The notes under the pieces: generated by a model | Told to the model about the DNA's origin: nothing | Seen by the model: the letters and a program-made list of their open reading frames with translations, nothing else | The model's database searches: none | Origin: Elmis aenea | Lineage: Eukaryota; Arthropoda; Insecta; Coleoptera; Elmidae | Direction: 5' to 3' | Assembly (NCBI GenBank): GCA_947652605.1 | Contig: OX393579.1 | Location: forward strand, 45,762,970 to 45,826,969 | DNA length: 64,000 nt | Made by a program: the position numbers and the translations under genes | Shown: positions 1-12,225 of the stretch, in pieces | How positions within the stretch are numbered: the stretch's first letter is position 1 | Layout: each line of letters starts with the position of its first letter

Positions 1-335
1 CAAGCGGCCGAAATGAAATTTTTAAGAAGAGGAAGAGTCATAAAAAAAAGACAGAATAACAAACGAACAGATTAGAAATAAATTAGAAGTAAAATCTATC
101 TTAGTAGTAGTAGACAACTGAGTTGGCGGGGGCATCTACAGAGGATGGACACAAGAAGACAGGTAAAGAGAGTGTGGGAAGCAAGAAGACAAACAAGGAG
201 GGAAAGAGGAAGACCGAGAGAAACATGGGAAAAGGCGGTAACAAACACCTAGGAGAAGAAACGAAAATCATGGTGTGAAGCGAAAGAAATGGCACAGAAC
301 AAAAAACTATGGCCCAAATTCATGTATAATACATA
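1..335 (+). mobile_element. LINE 3'-end relic (non-LTR retrotransposon)
   Basis: The plus strand gives, in broken frames, the familiar C-terminal tail of RTE-like reverse transcriptases: an AEMKFLRR-like start, then a WRGHLQRMDTRRQ segment, then RGRPRETWEKAV. Stops and frameshifts interrupt it and no reverse-transcriptase core is present, so it is a dead 3' fragment. The apparent minus-strand frame over it is a shadow. Confidence 0.7.
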
Positions 336-1399
336 GAGGTGCACACATCCCTACACCTACGGGTAGAGGAGAATTTGATTATATCTACATACTTATATAC
401 AATTCACGTTACTGATGGACGAACCCCAAAATAATTGTACATACGATACTCATAGTATTGTCTAAACTAAAGTATTATGTACTTTCCCCTTTTGTTCATT
501 CATTTGTAACGACAACAAACCTTTTATGCAAAAGAAAGTTGTAAACATTACCACTAAAACGAAAAAACTATAAAATCATTGCATGTTTACAAGACGTAAC
601 ACAATTACGTCTTGTATATTTGTAGTAATGGGTGCATTATTTGACTTAAAAGAAAACAAAAACTTAATTACCAGTAAGTTGCTCAAGAATGATGTAAACA
701 ATTTACACTATTTTTTAAATGGATGTTAGCAAGTCTAATACACGTAATTGCCAAAAACGTGTAGCTTTTACCCGTTTCCTACTTAAAAACTGTTTTGTTC
801 CTAATTATCCGATAAATGCTCAAGGATACCAAAATTTGTGAAAAATGCGTATAGAGGAAGCTTCTGACCTAATTATGTCACAGAATTTGTTAATTATAAC
901 CAATTATACAGTTGTAAGAAACACTTAATACAAAATAAAATTTTGCGGAGGTCTTGCTGCATGTTTTCAAACCAATTACATGATTGTAACAGCACCATGA
1001 TATGAGAAAATTCTCAAGTTCACTTTTAATTAGCTTAAAAATACTGTTTTAGATCATGAGTATATACGCATTAAGTAAGCACAACGAATCTTGATTTAAT
1101 ATTTGATAAAGATGTACCGTGAAATGAAATCCAGTGTTCTGTATTTACAAAAATGTTTTTTAGACATTCAGGAACTAAGATTAACTTGATACTCGCGTGA
1201 ACTAAAATAATACAAAAATAATTTTATAAAGTTATTTTAGGCTTATATCTTTGATATGTGAATTTTTTATGTACAAATACCTGGATAAATCAGTTTTACT
1301 ACAAAGAAAAAGACGTACAGTTTTAGATAATTAACTTTTCGATACTTGGTAAGGAATTTTTAACCCAAATTGAACGCAGTATTGAAGTAACAAATCAAT
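336..1399. other. AT-rich spacer, no feature seen
   Basis: No frame of useful length, no inverted or tandem structure and no recognisable transposon end was found. The sequence is typical AT-rich insect intergenic DNA. Confidence 0.5.
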
Positions 1400-1720
1400 T
1401 CTGTAACTATTAGACTAAAAACGCCTAGGAGTGAAAGTCATAAAGAAAAAGATGAAGACAAACCAATTAAGATGGCTGGTACCTCTACTTCACATGCCAG
1501 AAAGCTGGTACGCAAAAATGCAAATATAAAACGAAGTTTTAGGGAAAATGAAGTAGTGAAAGACCAATAAGAACATGGGAAAACGAAGAGACATAGACTA
1601 GAAGAAAAAAAAAAGAGTCAACTGTAGAGCTAGCCAATGATAGACAGAGATGGACAAACAAAGTACTAGGAAAACATACCTCGACACCGAAAAGTACAAG
1701 AGAACCCGATTAATAAGTCT
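1400..1720 (+). mobile_element. LINE 3'-end relic
   Basis: The plus strand carries a degraded copy of the same tail as the element at 13,355-13,830: a remnant of 'LRWLxHLLRMPESRYAK', a basic stretch, and a 3' end matching the 'RHRKVQENPI' region. Many stops and indels are present. Confidence 0.6.
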
Positions 1721-1721
1721 T

Positions 1722-1915
1722 CCTCTTCTTCACTTTATGGCTTAGACAAATTACCTGTTCCGTCTTCACGAAATGTTATATTTGTTGTTCCCATCTTTTC
1801 ATGGGTCTTCCTATTTCTCTTCTTACTCTTGGTCTATGTCTGATGCTCCATTCCGTTAGTATCTTCTTTGTATCTCTCCCTGTTTTCTTGTATTTTTCCT
1901 CCCAGACGCTAGGTC
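1722..1915 (-). mobile_element. LINE tail relic, second family
   Basis: The minus strand reads VWEEKYKKTGRDTKKIL followed by RREIGRPMKRWEQQ, the basic R-G-R-P-x-x-R-W signature found near the C-terminus of RTE/Jockey-like LINE polyproteins. It is short and truncated on both sides. Confidence 0.45.
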
Positions 1916-1929
1916 AAGTCTCCCGCTTC

Positions 1930-2400
1930 AAACCAAGGGGGTTTATAAAATATCCTGCACATGCGGCAAGGTCTACATCGGGGAGACACGAAAAACAAAC
2001 AACAGCACGAAAGGGACACCAGACTAAAACATATCACTCAATCAGCATTAGCTCAACACAAACATAATACCGGCCACAACATCAAATTCGCCGAAACAGA
2101 AATGATATCGAGAACATCACGATACTACCCCCGCAAAATTAGGGAAGGCATAGAGATACTCAAAAACCCAAACAACATCAACCGAGACAACGGCTACCCC
2201 CTCTACAATTCCTGGAAGAGGCTGATAACCAGTAGATTGTACGCTCACACATCATCAACCACAGCCTAATATAAATACTCCAGACACGAATGACTCGCCA
2301 GTTTCTGTTTAACCAACAACCTTGAAGATGTCCCCGATAAAGGAAGACGAAACTTCGGCTATAAAGAAACCTTCGACGCGGTTGCAACCTGGAAACAACT
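1930..2400 (+). mobile_element. Penelope-like element relic, GIY-YIG endonuclease region
   Basis: Two overlapping frames join across a frameshift to give a GIY-YIG nuclease of the kind found at the C-terminus of Penelope-like retroelements: GVYKISCTCGKVYIGE, then a frame at 1,961-2,269 with SALAQHKHNTGHNIKF and ILKNPNNINRDNGY. The same block, better preserved, occurs at 55,796-56,485 (HAQDMGHTILF, IAKNPNNFNRDTG). No reverse transcriptase is present here. Confidence 0.75.
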
Positions 2401-2435
2401 TATATACATTGAACATCGCCCGCGGAAGCCTACAA

Positions 2436-3311
2436 CATAGGATAACGAAATTATTATTTTTGTTCAATTTCGAAAACAAAATTATTATTTCCTAAAACCG
2501 GTTTTAACCGATTTTATCACTATCACTTTTTATTCACTGGACACAAATGCGAATTTACCGTCTATGGTGGAAAGACTCTCACAAGGCAGTCAAATATCTC
2601 ACTTGAAATAAGTGAGCTTCACTTTTCTCCATAATCATGAATTAACAACTTTATTGGTAAAACTTGCAAATTTGTGCGGCACAAGTAAGGTACAGATATT
2701 CTCTCTTTTTAATTTTTTAATTGGATTATCAATAAATAATATACACTTGATTAGACAACAAAAGGGCGTATAATAATCACATCAGTTTTAACAGTTTGAA
2801 AATATCAGTTGACGTTGAAGATCTACGCTTTGACAAACTAGTAGTATTTTTGCACCTGACGGGTGTTATACTAAATAAAATGCACAAATTTTGATTGGTT
2901 ATATGTTAAATGTGTTTAACAACTCGTTAAATTTAATATGGCGATTCGGTAGTCTAAATTATGCCGTCAATAACGATCAAAACCGAACATAAAGTCGTTT
3001 ACAATAATTTAGCGGGGACCTATGATTGCTAAGAAACAGACACAAAAATGTAAAAGGACTTTAAAATGTATCACCAACATTTTTTTAACATTTCGCGATC
3101 GTTCTTTAGAAAGTTGTTTTGTCTGAATTTTGTAAAAGCAGTGGTGAATAAGAAAAAATAGGTCCTCGACTTGGTCACAAAAAAAAAACGGTAAAACCGA
3201 TTGTAATCGGTTATAAGCTTTATTAAATTTCGGTTCACGAAAACGAAATTTTACGGGTGGGAACGTAAAGAACGAAAACGCTTCCGTTTTGATCAGAAAC
3301 GTTTTTAGGAT
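2436..3311. mobile_element. hAT-like non-autonomous element, copy A
   Basis: This segment is a diverged direct copy of 16,759-17,519. Shared landmarks in the same order are an AACGAAATTATTATTTTT-like start, the pair of 'cactTGnAAnnAGTGAGCTTC' motifs, 'CACCTGAnGGGnGTTA', and an end 'GATCAGAAACG...TTTTTAG'. Edges are approximate because I cannot see a clear target duplication. It has no coding capacity. Confidence 0.5.
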
Positions 3312-4774
3312 CTGCTAAAAACTCGATTTTTTGACTTATTAATGAAAATAAATATGGCAAGTGATATTTAAAAAAAAAAAGAGCGAAAGAAGCACATTTA
3401 ACTATTCCAAAGCCAACTTGCCGGCAAAAAAAAACTTGCGGTAATATTTTGAAAACAAAAAGTGATTTAAAAAATCCAAAATAATTGTTACATTCTTCAT
3501 AAAAAAAGTACCCCAAGAAAGTACAGCTAAAACTGGTCTAATGATTAGGACAAAAAAGTTGTACGAGAAAAAAAAACAGTATTTTCACATTTTTTGCTAT
3601 AACTTCAGAAGTAAGATGAATTTTGTACTTTTAAAAATATACTAGATTGAAGAACCCCTCATACTAAAGATTAATTTATCTTATTTAAGCAAACCTGTAT
3701 GTCTTTTAATAAGCAAGATCCCATGTTGGAAACGTTATCTGGGTCTCCCTGTAAAGTTATTAATTTATCTTTAAAAAACGACATGTATATTTCGTACGTT
3801 CTTATTTTTTTTGTAAACCTGATTTAAACAGTTTTAAGTTAAATCAATATTTTTTTGTCGTAGATCAATCAACTGCAAACTTTTTTCGTTGTGATTACAA
3901 TACTTACTTTATTTTATTCCTACTCCAAAAATATAAAACTTCTAATTTTTAGTCATCAGTGCAAATGAATAGTCTTTGTCTACGCGTAGATTGATTTTAG
4001 AGGTTATTTATGATCATCCTTCAGTGACGTGTAACAACTACAATATGGAAATTTAAGCTGTGGGTACACGGTCATTTCGAATAACATAAGCTTTTTACGT
4101 TTAATATTAATAAATGCTATTACGTCTAACAAAGAAACCAAAAACCTTGTTAAATAAAGAAATAGAATGAGTGACAACTTTTAATCAGACTTGGAATTCG
4201 CTTTCTCCCATTTTTATTTCCGTCGCTGACAAAAATGGTCATCGTATGATTGTGTGAATTTGATATGAAAAAAATTATACATATTTTGTGTCGTACGCGA
4301 CCTTTATTTTACGATACAGACACGAACTTGCTTAGCTGGAATTTAATTGCTTCTTTTTTATTTTACAAAAACAGTAGTGCTGATGTCATGCTCAGTTTCT
4401 CCAAATGGCATTACTTTCTTTTTTCGCAAAATTCTACGTACGTTACGTAACTTTTATTAAAATTAGAAGATGATCTTTACTCGTAATTTTAACAGTGGAA
4501 TGTAAATAAAACATTAAAATTTATCTGTATGACCTGGATACAAGTACAAATAAATTATATTAACAGATAAAAATTTAATTTATTTTGTTTATATTTGTAT
4601 GTAAATACTATCCCATTAAAATTCACAGAAGTTTATAATGCACAGGATTTTTAATGTAAAAACAGAATTATTGTACCTTTGCGGACTCTATTTAACATGC
4701 ACAAAGGCTTTTTAAATTTTTTTATTATTTGATTTATTTTACTTCGACATGTTTAGCTGCTATGGCTAATCACC
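3312..4774. other. AT-rich spacer, no gene seen
   Basis: Homopolymer-rich AT sequence. The only hint of structure is a lone 'TACAGGGAGACCCAG'-like end near 3,745 on the minus strand, which may be one end of a degraded hairpin element. The 66-codon frame at 4,250 has no recognisable features. Confidence 0.4.
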
Positions 4775-4950
4775 GAAGTGGAGGGGGAGGGAACAAGTAT
4801 AAGGCGGGTAAGGGTATAGGGTAGGTGGAAACGTTGAATAAAAAGATAAAGGACGGAGCATTTTAGCGATCCTAAGGCGTCCAAAAAGGCTTCTCAATAT
4901 CGCGGATGCATGTTTTCGCTTCGCAATGGCGCATCTAAAATTTTTAAATA
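4775..4950 (+). mobile_element. SINE body fragment
   Basis: It shares the block GTGGAA..GTTGAATAAAAAGATAAAGGA.GGAGCATTTTA and then AAAAGGCTTCTCA with the minus-strand SINE at 5,310-5,560. It lacks the tRNA-like head, so it is a 5'-truncated or degraded copy in opposite orientation. Confidence 0.5.
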
Positions 4951-5309
4951 TGTATTGAATAATGTAAAAACTTGCTTTGTTTTCACTTGATCCTGTTATT
5001 TACTTATTTATTTCTTGTTTTGTGGCTGAGGGAATTAAATAAACGGCAGCATATTTCAATATTTGGATTGTTTATTATGAGAGTTGAAAAATATGCTGTA
5101 CAAAAATGCACGCCACTGATATGACATACCTTTTTGACAAACCACTTGAAATTTTCAATACATGATTACAATACAAAATTTTAATGACCTATGAAACGTA
5201 ATCTTTTTGTCTTTGATATTTTTCGACTTTGTAAGACAACAAGATTTGCAGCTAACCATTGTAGGACACCTAATTTATTTTTTAATTTAGCAATATGTCA
5301 AAACCGGCA

Positions 5310-5560
5310 GCCATGAGAAGCCTTTTATGTCGTCATTTCAGTCGCCACTCAAACGCTGTTATACTACGAGTATTAAATGCTCCTTCCTTTATCTTTTTAT
5401 TTAATGGGTGGAAGTACTGTCACAGCATTTGCCTATAGTAGGTAGAAAAAACCACTTGAATCCCTATCAATGACAGGCGGCCTCGGGATTCGAACCCACG
5501 GCCTCCCGATTGCTCGCTAGGCTGCTTACCAACCATCCACCGAGCTCGGTCACAAAAAGG
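5310..5560 (-). mobile_element. tRNA-derived SINE
   Basis: On the minus strand a tRNA-like head runs from about 5,550 down to 5,465. It includes an A-box-like GGTGGATGGTTGGTAAGC and a clear RNA polymerase III B box, GGTTCGAATCC, followed by a body that is repeated in the other orientation at 4,775-4,950. I call it a SINE and not a tRNA gene because a body follows the head, a second copy exists and the cloverleaf is imperfect. Confidence 0.65.
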
Positions 5561-6590
5561 CTAAGCGCTGACATACATTTTCAGTTGTTCAACAGTTTGG
5601 TTGTGGGAGTCATTACTATTGGTTTTATCTGACAACGCGCTCACATGCAACTGATGTAACACTCTAAATTTGGGCAACTAAACAGTTTGTATCTTGACCC
5701 AAACTGAACGATTGCGCGACTTCGTACAATTGTTTTGTGTCGTATAGAACTGAATACGTGTAAGCTCACTTGCAACTAAACAGTCAGTCACTGCATAAAC
5801 AAAGACAATGGACATCAAGCCAAGCTGCTATAAACGCCGGAAATGCGCGGCATAAGTATGAAAGAATTCATTACCATCAAAACAATGTTTTTTCTTAAAT
5901 CCTTGGATACGTCGATTTTATCACACATTTTTAAATTTAATACAATTCCTAATCCTCATTTTTTCCAGTAATGACGTCATCGACTTATTTTTTAATGGTA
6001 ACCCCATAGTTTAATCTTGATTTGATAGGGCTTTAATTTTCGAACCAACACAATCAAAAAATAAAATACCTGAACTTTACTACTGGCAAAAATGGATTAA
6101 AAACGCTGTAGAATTCGCTGTTGTTCACTTCGTATCGTGGTATGTGATGCAAGATCATATCAAATCCAAAAGTTTATCGAATTTTTTAACACTTATGCGA
6201 TAATAATTTAAAAAATTCTTTCTTTATGAAACTGCCCTTTTACCAAAGGTTTTGACATCATTGGAGGTACCAAATATCGCTTCTTTTTAGCAAATTTCGT
6301 CCTCCTTATCATCTCAAGTGCACACACCGTAGGTAACTCGTAGAAATCGATGTTAAACCCTAACAATTTAGTTGCTTGTTCGCTTGCAGTTTAGCCATTT
6401 GCAGATTAAACTATTGCAAAACTGATTAATTGCATGTCAGCGCCTAGCCTTGGCAAATTTACTGGAAAACGACGAATTGGGATAATTTTTTCATTGTCCG
6501 TTGAATTATTATTCTATAAAACAATGCAAATCATATTTGTGCATAACTTTTGACTATCCAAGACCCAATATTTCATTTTTTGCCATTTAA
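5561..6590. other. AT-rich spacer, no feature seen
   Basis: No coding region, repeat boundary or RNA structure could be supported in this stretch. Confidence 0.4.
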
Positions 6591-6594
6591 TCAC

Positions 6595-7030
6595 AATTAT
6601 TGTGGAGAGAAAAGTAATGAGAGCAATACTAGGTCTTAACGTAACAAGAGATTGATAAGTAAGACTGAGAAGCAACAAAGAAACAGAGAAGAAACTCGGA
6701 GGAGAAAATATCAATCGACACATTAAAGCAGAACGACTACGATAGGCACAGGCAGGACACGTCATGAGAAGAAAACCAACCGAAATGATCAGGAGAGTAA
6801 CACAATGGATCCCTATTTAGCCCAGGAACAAGGGAAGACCAAGGAAAAGATGGAGAGACGCCCTGGAGGAAGATACGAAGGCATTGGGAATAAATGACTG
6901 GAAATCGAAATGCAAAGATAGGAAAAAATGGAAGAAAATAAAGCAGTCAGCCAGGACCAACAAGATTGGAAAATCAGAGGAAGAGCACCGATCCACCCCA
7001 ATAAATGGATTTAGAAAAACGCCTCGGCGT
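6595..7030 (+). mobile_element. LINE 3'-end relic
   Basis: The plus strand reads ERKVMRAILGLN, KKLGGENINRHIKAERLR, AGHVMRRKPTEMIRRV, then NKGRPRKRWRDALEEDTKALG and DWKSKCKDRKKW across stop codons. This is the conserved C-terminal tail of an RTE/CR1-like LINE. The minus-strand frames overlapping it are shadows. Confidence 0.7.
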
Positions 7031-8055
7031 TAGCCATAATCCTAAGAATTATACGGCTCAATGATTGTTTTACGTTAGGTTGTAACACTTTAATTGCAAA
7101 TAACAACAACAATTTGCAAATATTGTGAACAAATATATTCAAATTTGCATATTTTATTGCATGTAATTCATAATTGCATAATTACATACAATTTTCATTT
7201 ACACGTAATTGTTAAGGTGATCTTCAACATACTCTGGAAAATAGTTAAAGCCTTCAGCAATATGTGTGTAATATATAAAAATACATTATATAAACCTCTC
7301 ATTATAATAGTAAATTTTCTAAATATCTTAAGTGCACAATAAAAAATACATCTTATATGGACTGATAGACGACAAAAAGAAAGTGTGAATTGCCTTAATA
7401 TCAGTTTTATAGCCAATAGCAATACTAATTGGGGGGATTTTAAAGTGTCCTATTGTGTGTATACCCTAGTAGAATCGGTTTTTTGACAGAGTCAATTTTT
7501 TTAAATGGAACGATGCTGGTATATGCTTCTATTAGAGTATTGTGGTATTCCATTATTATATTTTAAATAACATGACAAAAATATGCAATAAAATGGAAAT
7601 TCATCATTATCTTTAGCCTTTAAACCGTGATTGGTTTGTTTTGATCTCAGCCTAAATTTTAAATCTGGCCACTTCATCGCTTTTTTGGGCGTCGTACATA
7701 TCTTTGCCCCTTTGGTTTGAAGTCCAAAAGTTGTTTCGGAATGCGATAGTATTCCATTCTGTTTATTTGTTGTTCTGTTGTTGTTTGGAAATGTGTTTTG
7801 TAATAAATTGTAAGTCCACAGCACAGCAAAAATTACGGTTATTCATCTAAGTTGCTAACAAGTTTACGAAAGAGACTTACATTCAATTCGGCTTGTTCGA
7901 AGGTTGGATAAGACAACTAAGTTTGTGGAGTAATATTTTTTTAAAAGCATCCGCTATTACGTTTTTGGCAAAATTGATAATTTGTCGAAGAATTTTTTAC
8001 GAAAACCTCTTCATTTTTTACATAGTATTACCATTAAAAAAAAAAAAATTAAGCG
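7031..8055. other. AT-rich spacer, no gene seen
   Basis: Overlapping frames on both strands (7,094-7,824) have the composition of translated AT-rich DNA and no motif. I find no repeat boundary. Confidence 0.4.
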
Positions 8056-8160
8056 TTTAACCTAGAAATTTCGTTCTGCAAAAATTTAAAAATTTTCCAG
8101 TTGAGTCTAAAGTTTCTAAAACTATTATATAAAACACATCCTAAGGTATACATTTTTAAG

Positions 8161-9118
8161 TAATAAGTAAGTTTTTTATTTACTTTTCTTTATTAGTTCT
8201 ATTCAGGCTTTTACTGGTAAATATATCATGTAGTAATTAATGTGGAAATATTTGCACGTATTTGGACAGTAAATAATAAAATAAGCTCAATTAAATCGGA
8301 CGTATTCGTAAATCAAAGGGCTTGTTATATAAAATTACCGAAATTTTATTTTACCGGTAAATGGTAAATATTTTAAGGAAAACCAGTACCTATAACCGGT
8401 AATTTTTTTTATTGAAAATTTCATTTGTGATAATACTACTACTTATTAGCAAGCAATATTTTTATAGTATGTGCAAAAGCGTAATTAACAATAACCTATT
8501 AGGTTTAATAAAAGTTTCATACATTAACAAATAGTATACTACATAACAAGAGTAAGAAGCATATTACGCACGACTGGAAAAGTTGCGCACAGAGCCGCGT
8601 GGCGGCGAGTGCGTAATTGCTTTACAACTCGTGTTATGTAGCATACTTTTTCTACGATCACACAATACATACGATTTTAACGGCTTTTTGACATGTCTAC
8701 TTTGATATTTCTAGACAAGTGGGCGTTTTGCTTACGGTGCGTTATAACTCACTTACTAGGCTTGCAGGAAATGTTTGACGTGAGCCTACTTTGATCATTT
8801 CTTTTAAAAAACTGTGCTTTTTGCTTACCGTGCGCAAGGACCCACTTACTATGCATGCAGGCTGTACGGCAAGAGTCATTTATATTAGAGGTCGTAGAAA
8901 AAAAAACAGTAAACATATACATTATATCTTAATAAACAAACAAAACTTCCTTTAAAGAGATATTAATTAACAATAACATTAAGTTGTAATAAATTCTTTC
9001 AAAGAGATAGGTAATTAACAATAAGTTTAATAGATTAACAAAACAATAATCAATTGTTAATGTAACAGACCAGCCTCGGCAAAACACTCTTTTAAATGTT
9101 CAGATCCAATTCTTTTGT
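8161..9118. mobile_element. hAT-like segment, direct copy A
   Basis: About 950 bp that is highly similar to 15,503-16,470 in the same orientation, including GGACAGTAAATAATAAAATA, the 'TTACCGGTAAATGGTAA' motifs and a nested hairpin repeat (8,534-8,900). It stops at CAGATCCAATTCTTTT, where the second copy continues into a hAT coding remnant, so this copy is truncated inside the satellite. Confidence 0.6.
8534..8900. repeat. Dispersed hairpin repeat, copy 1
   Basis: It starts ACTACATAACAAGAGTAAGA and ends AGAGGTCGTAGAAAAA. The first about 110 bp form an inverted repeat (ACTACATAACA...TGTTATGTAGC) around a GC-rich centre (GCCGCGTGGCGGC). Further copies lie at 15,885-16,265, 42,007-42,880 (inverted, interrupted) and 56,750-57,000 (partial). 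Confidence 0.65.
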
Positions 9119-10101
9119 TTAGTCTAGAAATTTCGTTCTGCAAAAATTCAAAAATTTTCCAGTTGGGTCTAAAGTTTCTAAAACTATAAAACACATCCTA
9201 AGGTATACATTTTTAACTTTAATTTTGTATGAAAACCGTAATTTTTACGGCTCTTCAAAGTTTGTAAAAATTTTCCTGTAGGTACTGTAACACAGCAATT
9301 TGATCATTAAAAATTCAAATTGTTTTAATTAGGTTCAAAGTTTCTTAAACCGTTAAACACATCCTAAGACAGTGTTCTCCAACCCGTCGATCGCGACGTC
9401 CTTACTGGTCGATCTCGAGAATTTTATATCTTTAATAATCAATTTTTCTCCATACTTACTTTTGTTATGCTATGCAATACTTTAACAAACAATACAATCT
9501 TGCGCAACAATTTTATAATTCTTCGAAAGTAAATCTCGGGTACTAATTTTACATGAAAAGTGATCCTAGACCACAAAAGGTTGAAGACCACTGTCCTAAG
9601 GTATACATTTATACCTTTAATTTGCCTAAAAACCGTTTAAAATAATTTGTTATAGCTCTTCACAGTTTTTAAAAAGTGTTCGAGTTTATAGTTTAGCAAT
9701 TTTAAACAGCAAAAATTCAAAAATATTCCAATTGGAGCCAAAGTCTTAAAATTATTAAACACATCCTAAAGTATACGTTTAAACGTTTATTTATTATTCA
9801 AAATAATTTTTTACATCTCTTCGAAATTATTAAACATTTCCGTGTATAGCCTAGGAATTTTAAACGGCAAGAATTAAAAATATTTCAATTGCGTCTAAAG
9901 TTTCTAAAACTATTAAACACATCCTAAAGTATACGTTTAAACATTTATACCGGGCTGAAACTGGCAGCGGTTCTAGCAGCGAAACTCATTGAGAGCCAAC
10001 ATAGAGCGCGCATATAGTGTTCTATAAAATAACTTATTTCATTAAACACATACTGTATTTTGCAAATTTTTTTGGCCTGTAATGGGTAATTTGATATGAG
10101 G

Positions 10102-11420
10102 AACTCGAAAAAAAATATGCCAATAACGTCAGTGGCGTAGGGGCTTAAGCAGCCCCTTGTTTCATTTTATTTAATTATTGAATTAAATTTCTAACTTTTA
10201 AACTAATCACTGTATCAAAATGGTATTTTGGGTTTATATGTACATTGATTTGGTGAACTCGAAAAAAAATATGCCAATGACGTCACTGGCGTAGGGGCTT
10301 TAGCAGCCCCTTGTTTCATTTTATTTAATTATAGAATTAAATTTCTTACTTTTAAACTAATCACTGTATGAAAATGGCATTTTGGGTTTATATGTAAATT
10401 GATTTGGTGAACTCGAAAAAAAATATGCCAATGACGTCACTGGCGTAGGGGCTTTAGCAGTCCCCTATTTCATTTTATTTAATTATAGAATTAAATTTCT
10501 AACTTTTAAACTAATCACTGTATCAAAATTGCATTTTGGAATTATATGTAAATTGATTTGGTAAACTCGAAAAAAAATATGCCAATGACGTCACTGGCGT
10601 AGGGGCTGTAGCAGTCCCCTGTTTCATTTTATTTAATTATAGAATTAAATTTCTAACTTTTAAACTAATCACTGTATGAAAATGGCATTTTGGGTTTATA
10701 TGTAAATTGATTTGGTGAACTCGAAAAAAAATATGCCAATGACGTCACTGGCGTAGGGGCTTTAGCAGCCCCTTGTTTCATTTTATTTAATTATAGAATT
10801 AAATTTCTTAGTTTTAAACTAATCACTGTATGAAAATGGCATTTTGGGTTTATATGTAAATTGATTTGGTGAACTCGAAAAAAAATATGCCAATGACGTC
10901 ACTGGCGTAGGTGCTTTAGCAGTCCCCTGTTTCATTTTATTTAATTATAGAATTAAATTTCTAACTTTTAAACTAATCACTGTATCAAAATTGCATTTTG
11001 GGATTATATGTAAATTGATTTGGTAAACTCGAAAAAAAATATGCCAATGACGTCACTGGCGTAGGGGCTTTAGCAGTCCCCTGTTTCATTTTATTTAATT
11101 ATTGAATTAAATTTCTAACTTTTAAACTAATCACTGTATGAAAATGGCATTTTGGGTTTATATGTAAATTGATTTGGTGAACTCGAAAAAAAAACATGCC
11201 AATGACGTCACTCGCGTAGGGGCTTTAGCAGTCCCCTGTTTCATTTTATTTAATTATAGAATTAAATTTCTAACGTTAAAACTAATCTGTGTCACTACAG
11301 TTTTTTTAATGATAATTAGTACATTTATTTGGTGAACTTAAAAAAATTATGTCAATGACGTCAGTAGCGTAGTCTCCAGCAGCGCTTTGTTTCATTTTAT
11401 TTATTAACAGTATTAAATCT
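10102..11420 (+). repeat. Left arm: 154-bp tandem subrepeats
   Basis: The AACTCGAAAAAAA anchor falls at 10,102, 10,256, 10,410, 10,564, 10,718, 10,872, 11,026 and 11,180, an exact 154-bp period, with a decayed ninth unit from about 11,335. Each unit carries the palindrome TGACGTCA, a small hairpin GGGGCTTTAGCAGCCCC and the palindromic TTTAATTATAGAATTAAA. Confidence 0.9.
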
Positions 11421-11535
11421 TTATATTGAAACCAATACTAATATCATCACAATTTTTTGTAGTAATATGAATCTCAAGTTGTATGTATTTATTTACTATA
11501 ATGAAACCAATTTTTGTTGCCAAAAATGTTTATTT

Positions 11536-12141
11536 TTACAAGTGGTAGCAATAATCATAAACTGATTGGTGGGGTGGTGGTGTTACTCTAATTACATTTG
11601 GTAAAACTAAATCGTGACTTATGTTTAAACAACTATCATCATTTAACAAACTGTCAGTGTTTTTTTCGGTGGTCTTTTTTGTATCACAATTTAACAGTTG
11701 AGACATAAGCCACATCCTAATATTGCTCATATCACTTTCTGAAAATGTAGCTTTAATTTTGGCACAAATTAACCATCCCCATACACACACATGTACCCCA
11801 CAGTTTCCTCCTGGTCCAGTTTGGTTGGGATTATCTCTGGGATTATAAATTATCCAACTTTTCCATTCAAAATAGCTCCTCGTTTTTTTATATAACTGGC
11901 TATCAGCAAAATACATAATCTTTTTAATTAAATTTTCGGGAGGTGTACTGTGCATTGAATCCAAAATAACTATGTGTTTCAAATTAAATACAAATAATAA
12001 CAGTACCCAGTGATTGTCGTTAATAAGTACTGGTAACATCCAAATGTTATAATTTAAAACACCAACTTGATGCGCCCAGTTCTCAAATCCAAAATTGGAC
12101 TGTTCGGATAAAAGTTTTGTGGAAAATAATGTGTCGAACAC
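11536..12141 (-). CDS. Ulp1/SENP-like (C48 family) cysteine protease domain, 5'-truncated, transposon-borne
   Basis: A 201-codon open frame reads as a Ulp1-type SUMO/ubiquitin-like protease core. The catalytic histidine lies in DNHWVLLLF (residue 44), aspartate in VILDSMHS (residue 61), the oxyanion Gln/Asn at PNQ (106-107), and the nucleophile cysteine in GGNCGVHVCVWG (residue 114). Spacing matches C48 proteases (roughly 200 residues). The frame has no ATG: it opens with GTG just after an in-frame stop, so the 5' end is missing or lies in another exon that I cannot identify. The C-terminus (DYCYHL) ends at a stop. The gene sits alone in the loop of the foldback element, between its inverted arms. 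If active it would hydrolyse isopeptide or ubiquitin-like C-terminal bonds; that is inference from the fold. It is not a housekeeping SENP, given its length and location. Confidence 0.75.
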   Translation of the reverse strand: MFDTLFSTKLLSEQSNFGFENWAHQVGVLNYNIWMLPVLINDNHWVLLLFVFNLKHIVILDSMHSTPPENLIKKIMYFADSQLYKKTRSYFEWKSWIIYNPRDNPNQTGPGGNCGVHVCVWGWLICAKIKATFSESDMSNIRMWLMSQLLNCDTKKTTEKNTDSLLNDDSCLNISHDLVLPNVIRVTPPPHQSVYDYCYHL

Positions 12142-12225
12142 AAGTGTTTTTAAAAATTAAATTTTATAATTAAAGAAAATGAAGCTAGAGGCCCTAAGCC
12201 CCTGACGCCATTGAATTTTTTTTTT

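Larger units (their letters stand above)
8060..9948. repeat. Satellite-like tandem array, left block
   Basis: A degenerate unit recurs with landmarks TTTCTAAAACTATTAAACAC, ATCCTAAGGTATACATTTA, AAAACCGTTTAAAATAATTT and TAGCTCTTCAAAGTTTTTAA. Anchor positions near 8,133, 9,188, 9,355, 9,757 and 9,915 show spacings of about 158-167 bp within clean stretches. The array is broken by an inserted hAT-like segment (8,161-9,118). The inserted segment is flanked by about 100 bp of the same satellite on both sides. Confidence 0.65.

Noticed and set aside
5465..5550. Functional tRNA gene on the minus strand
   Set aside because: The B box is good, but the cloverleaf is imperfect, a SINE body follows and a second body copy exists nearby.
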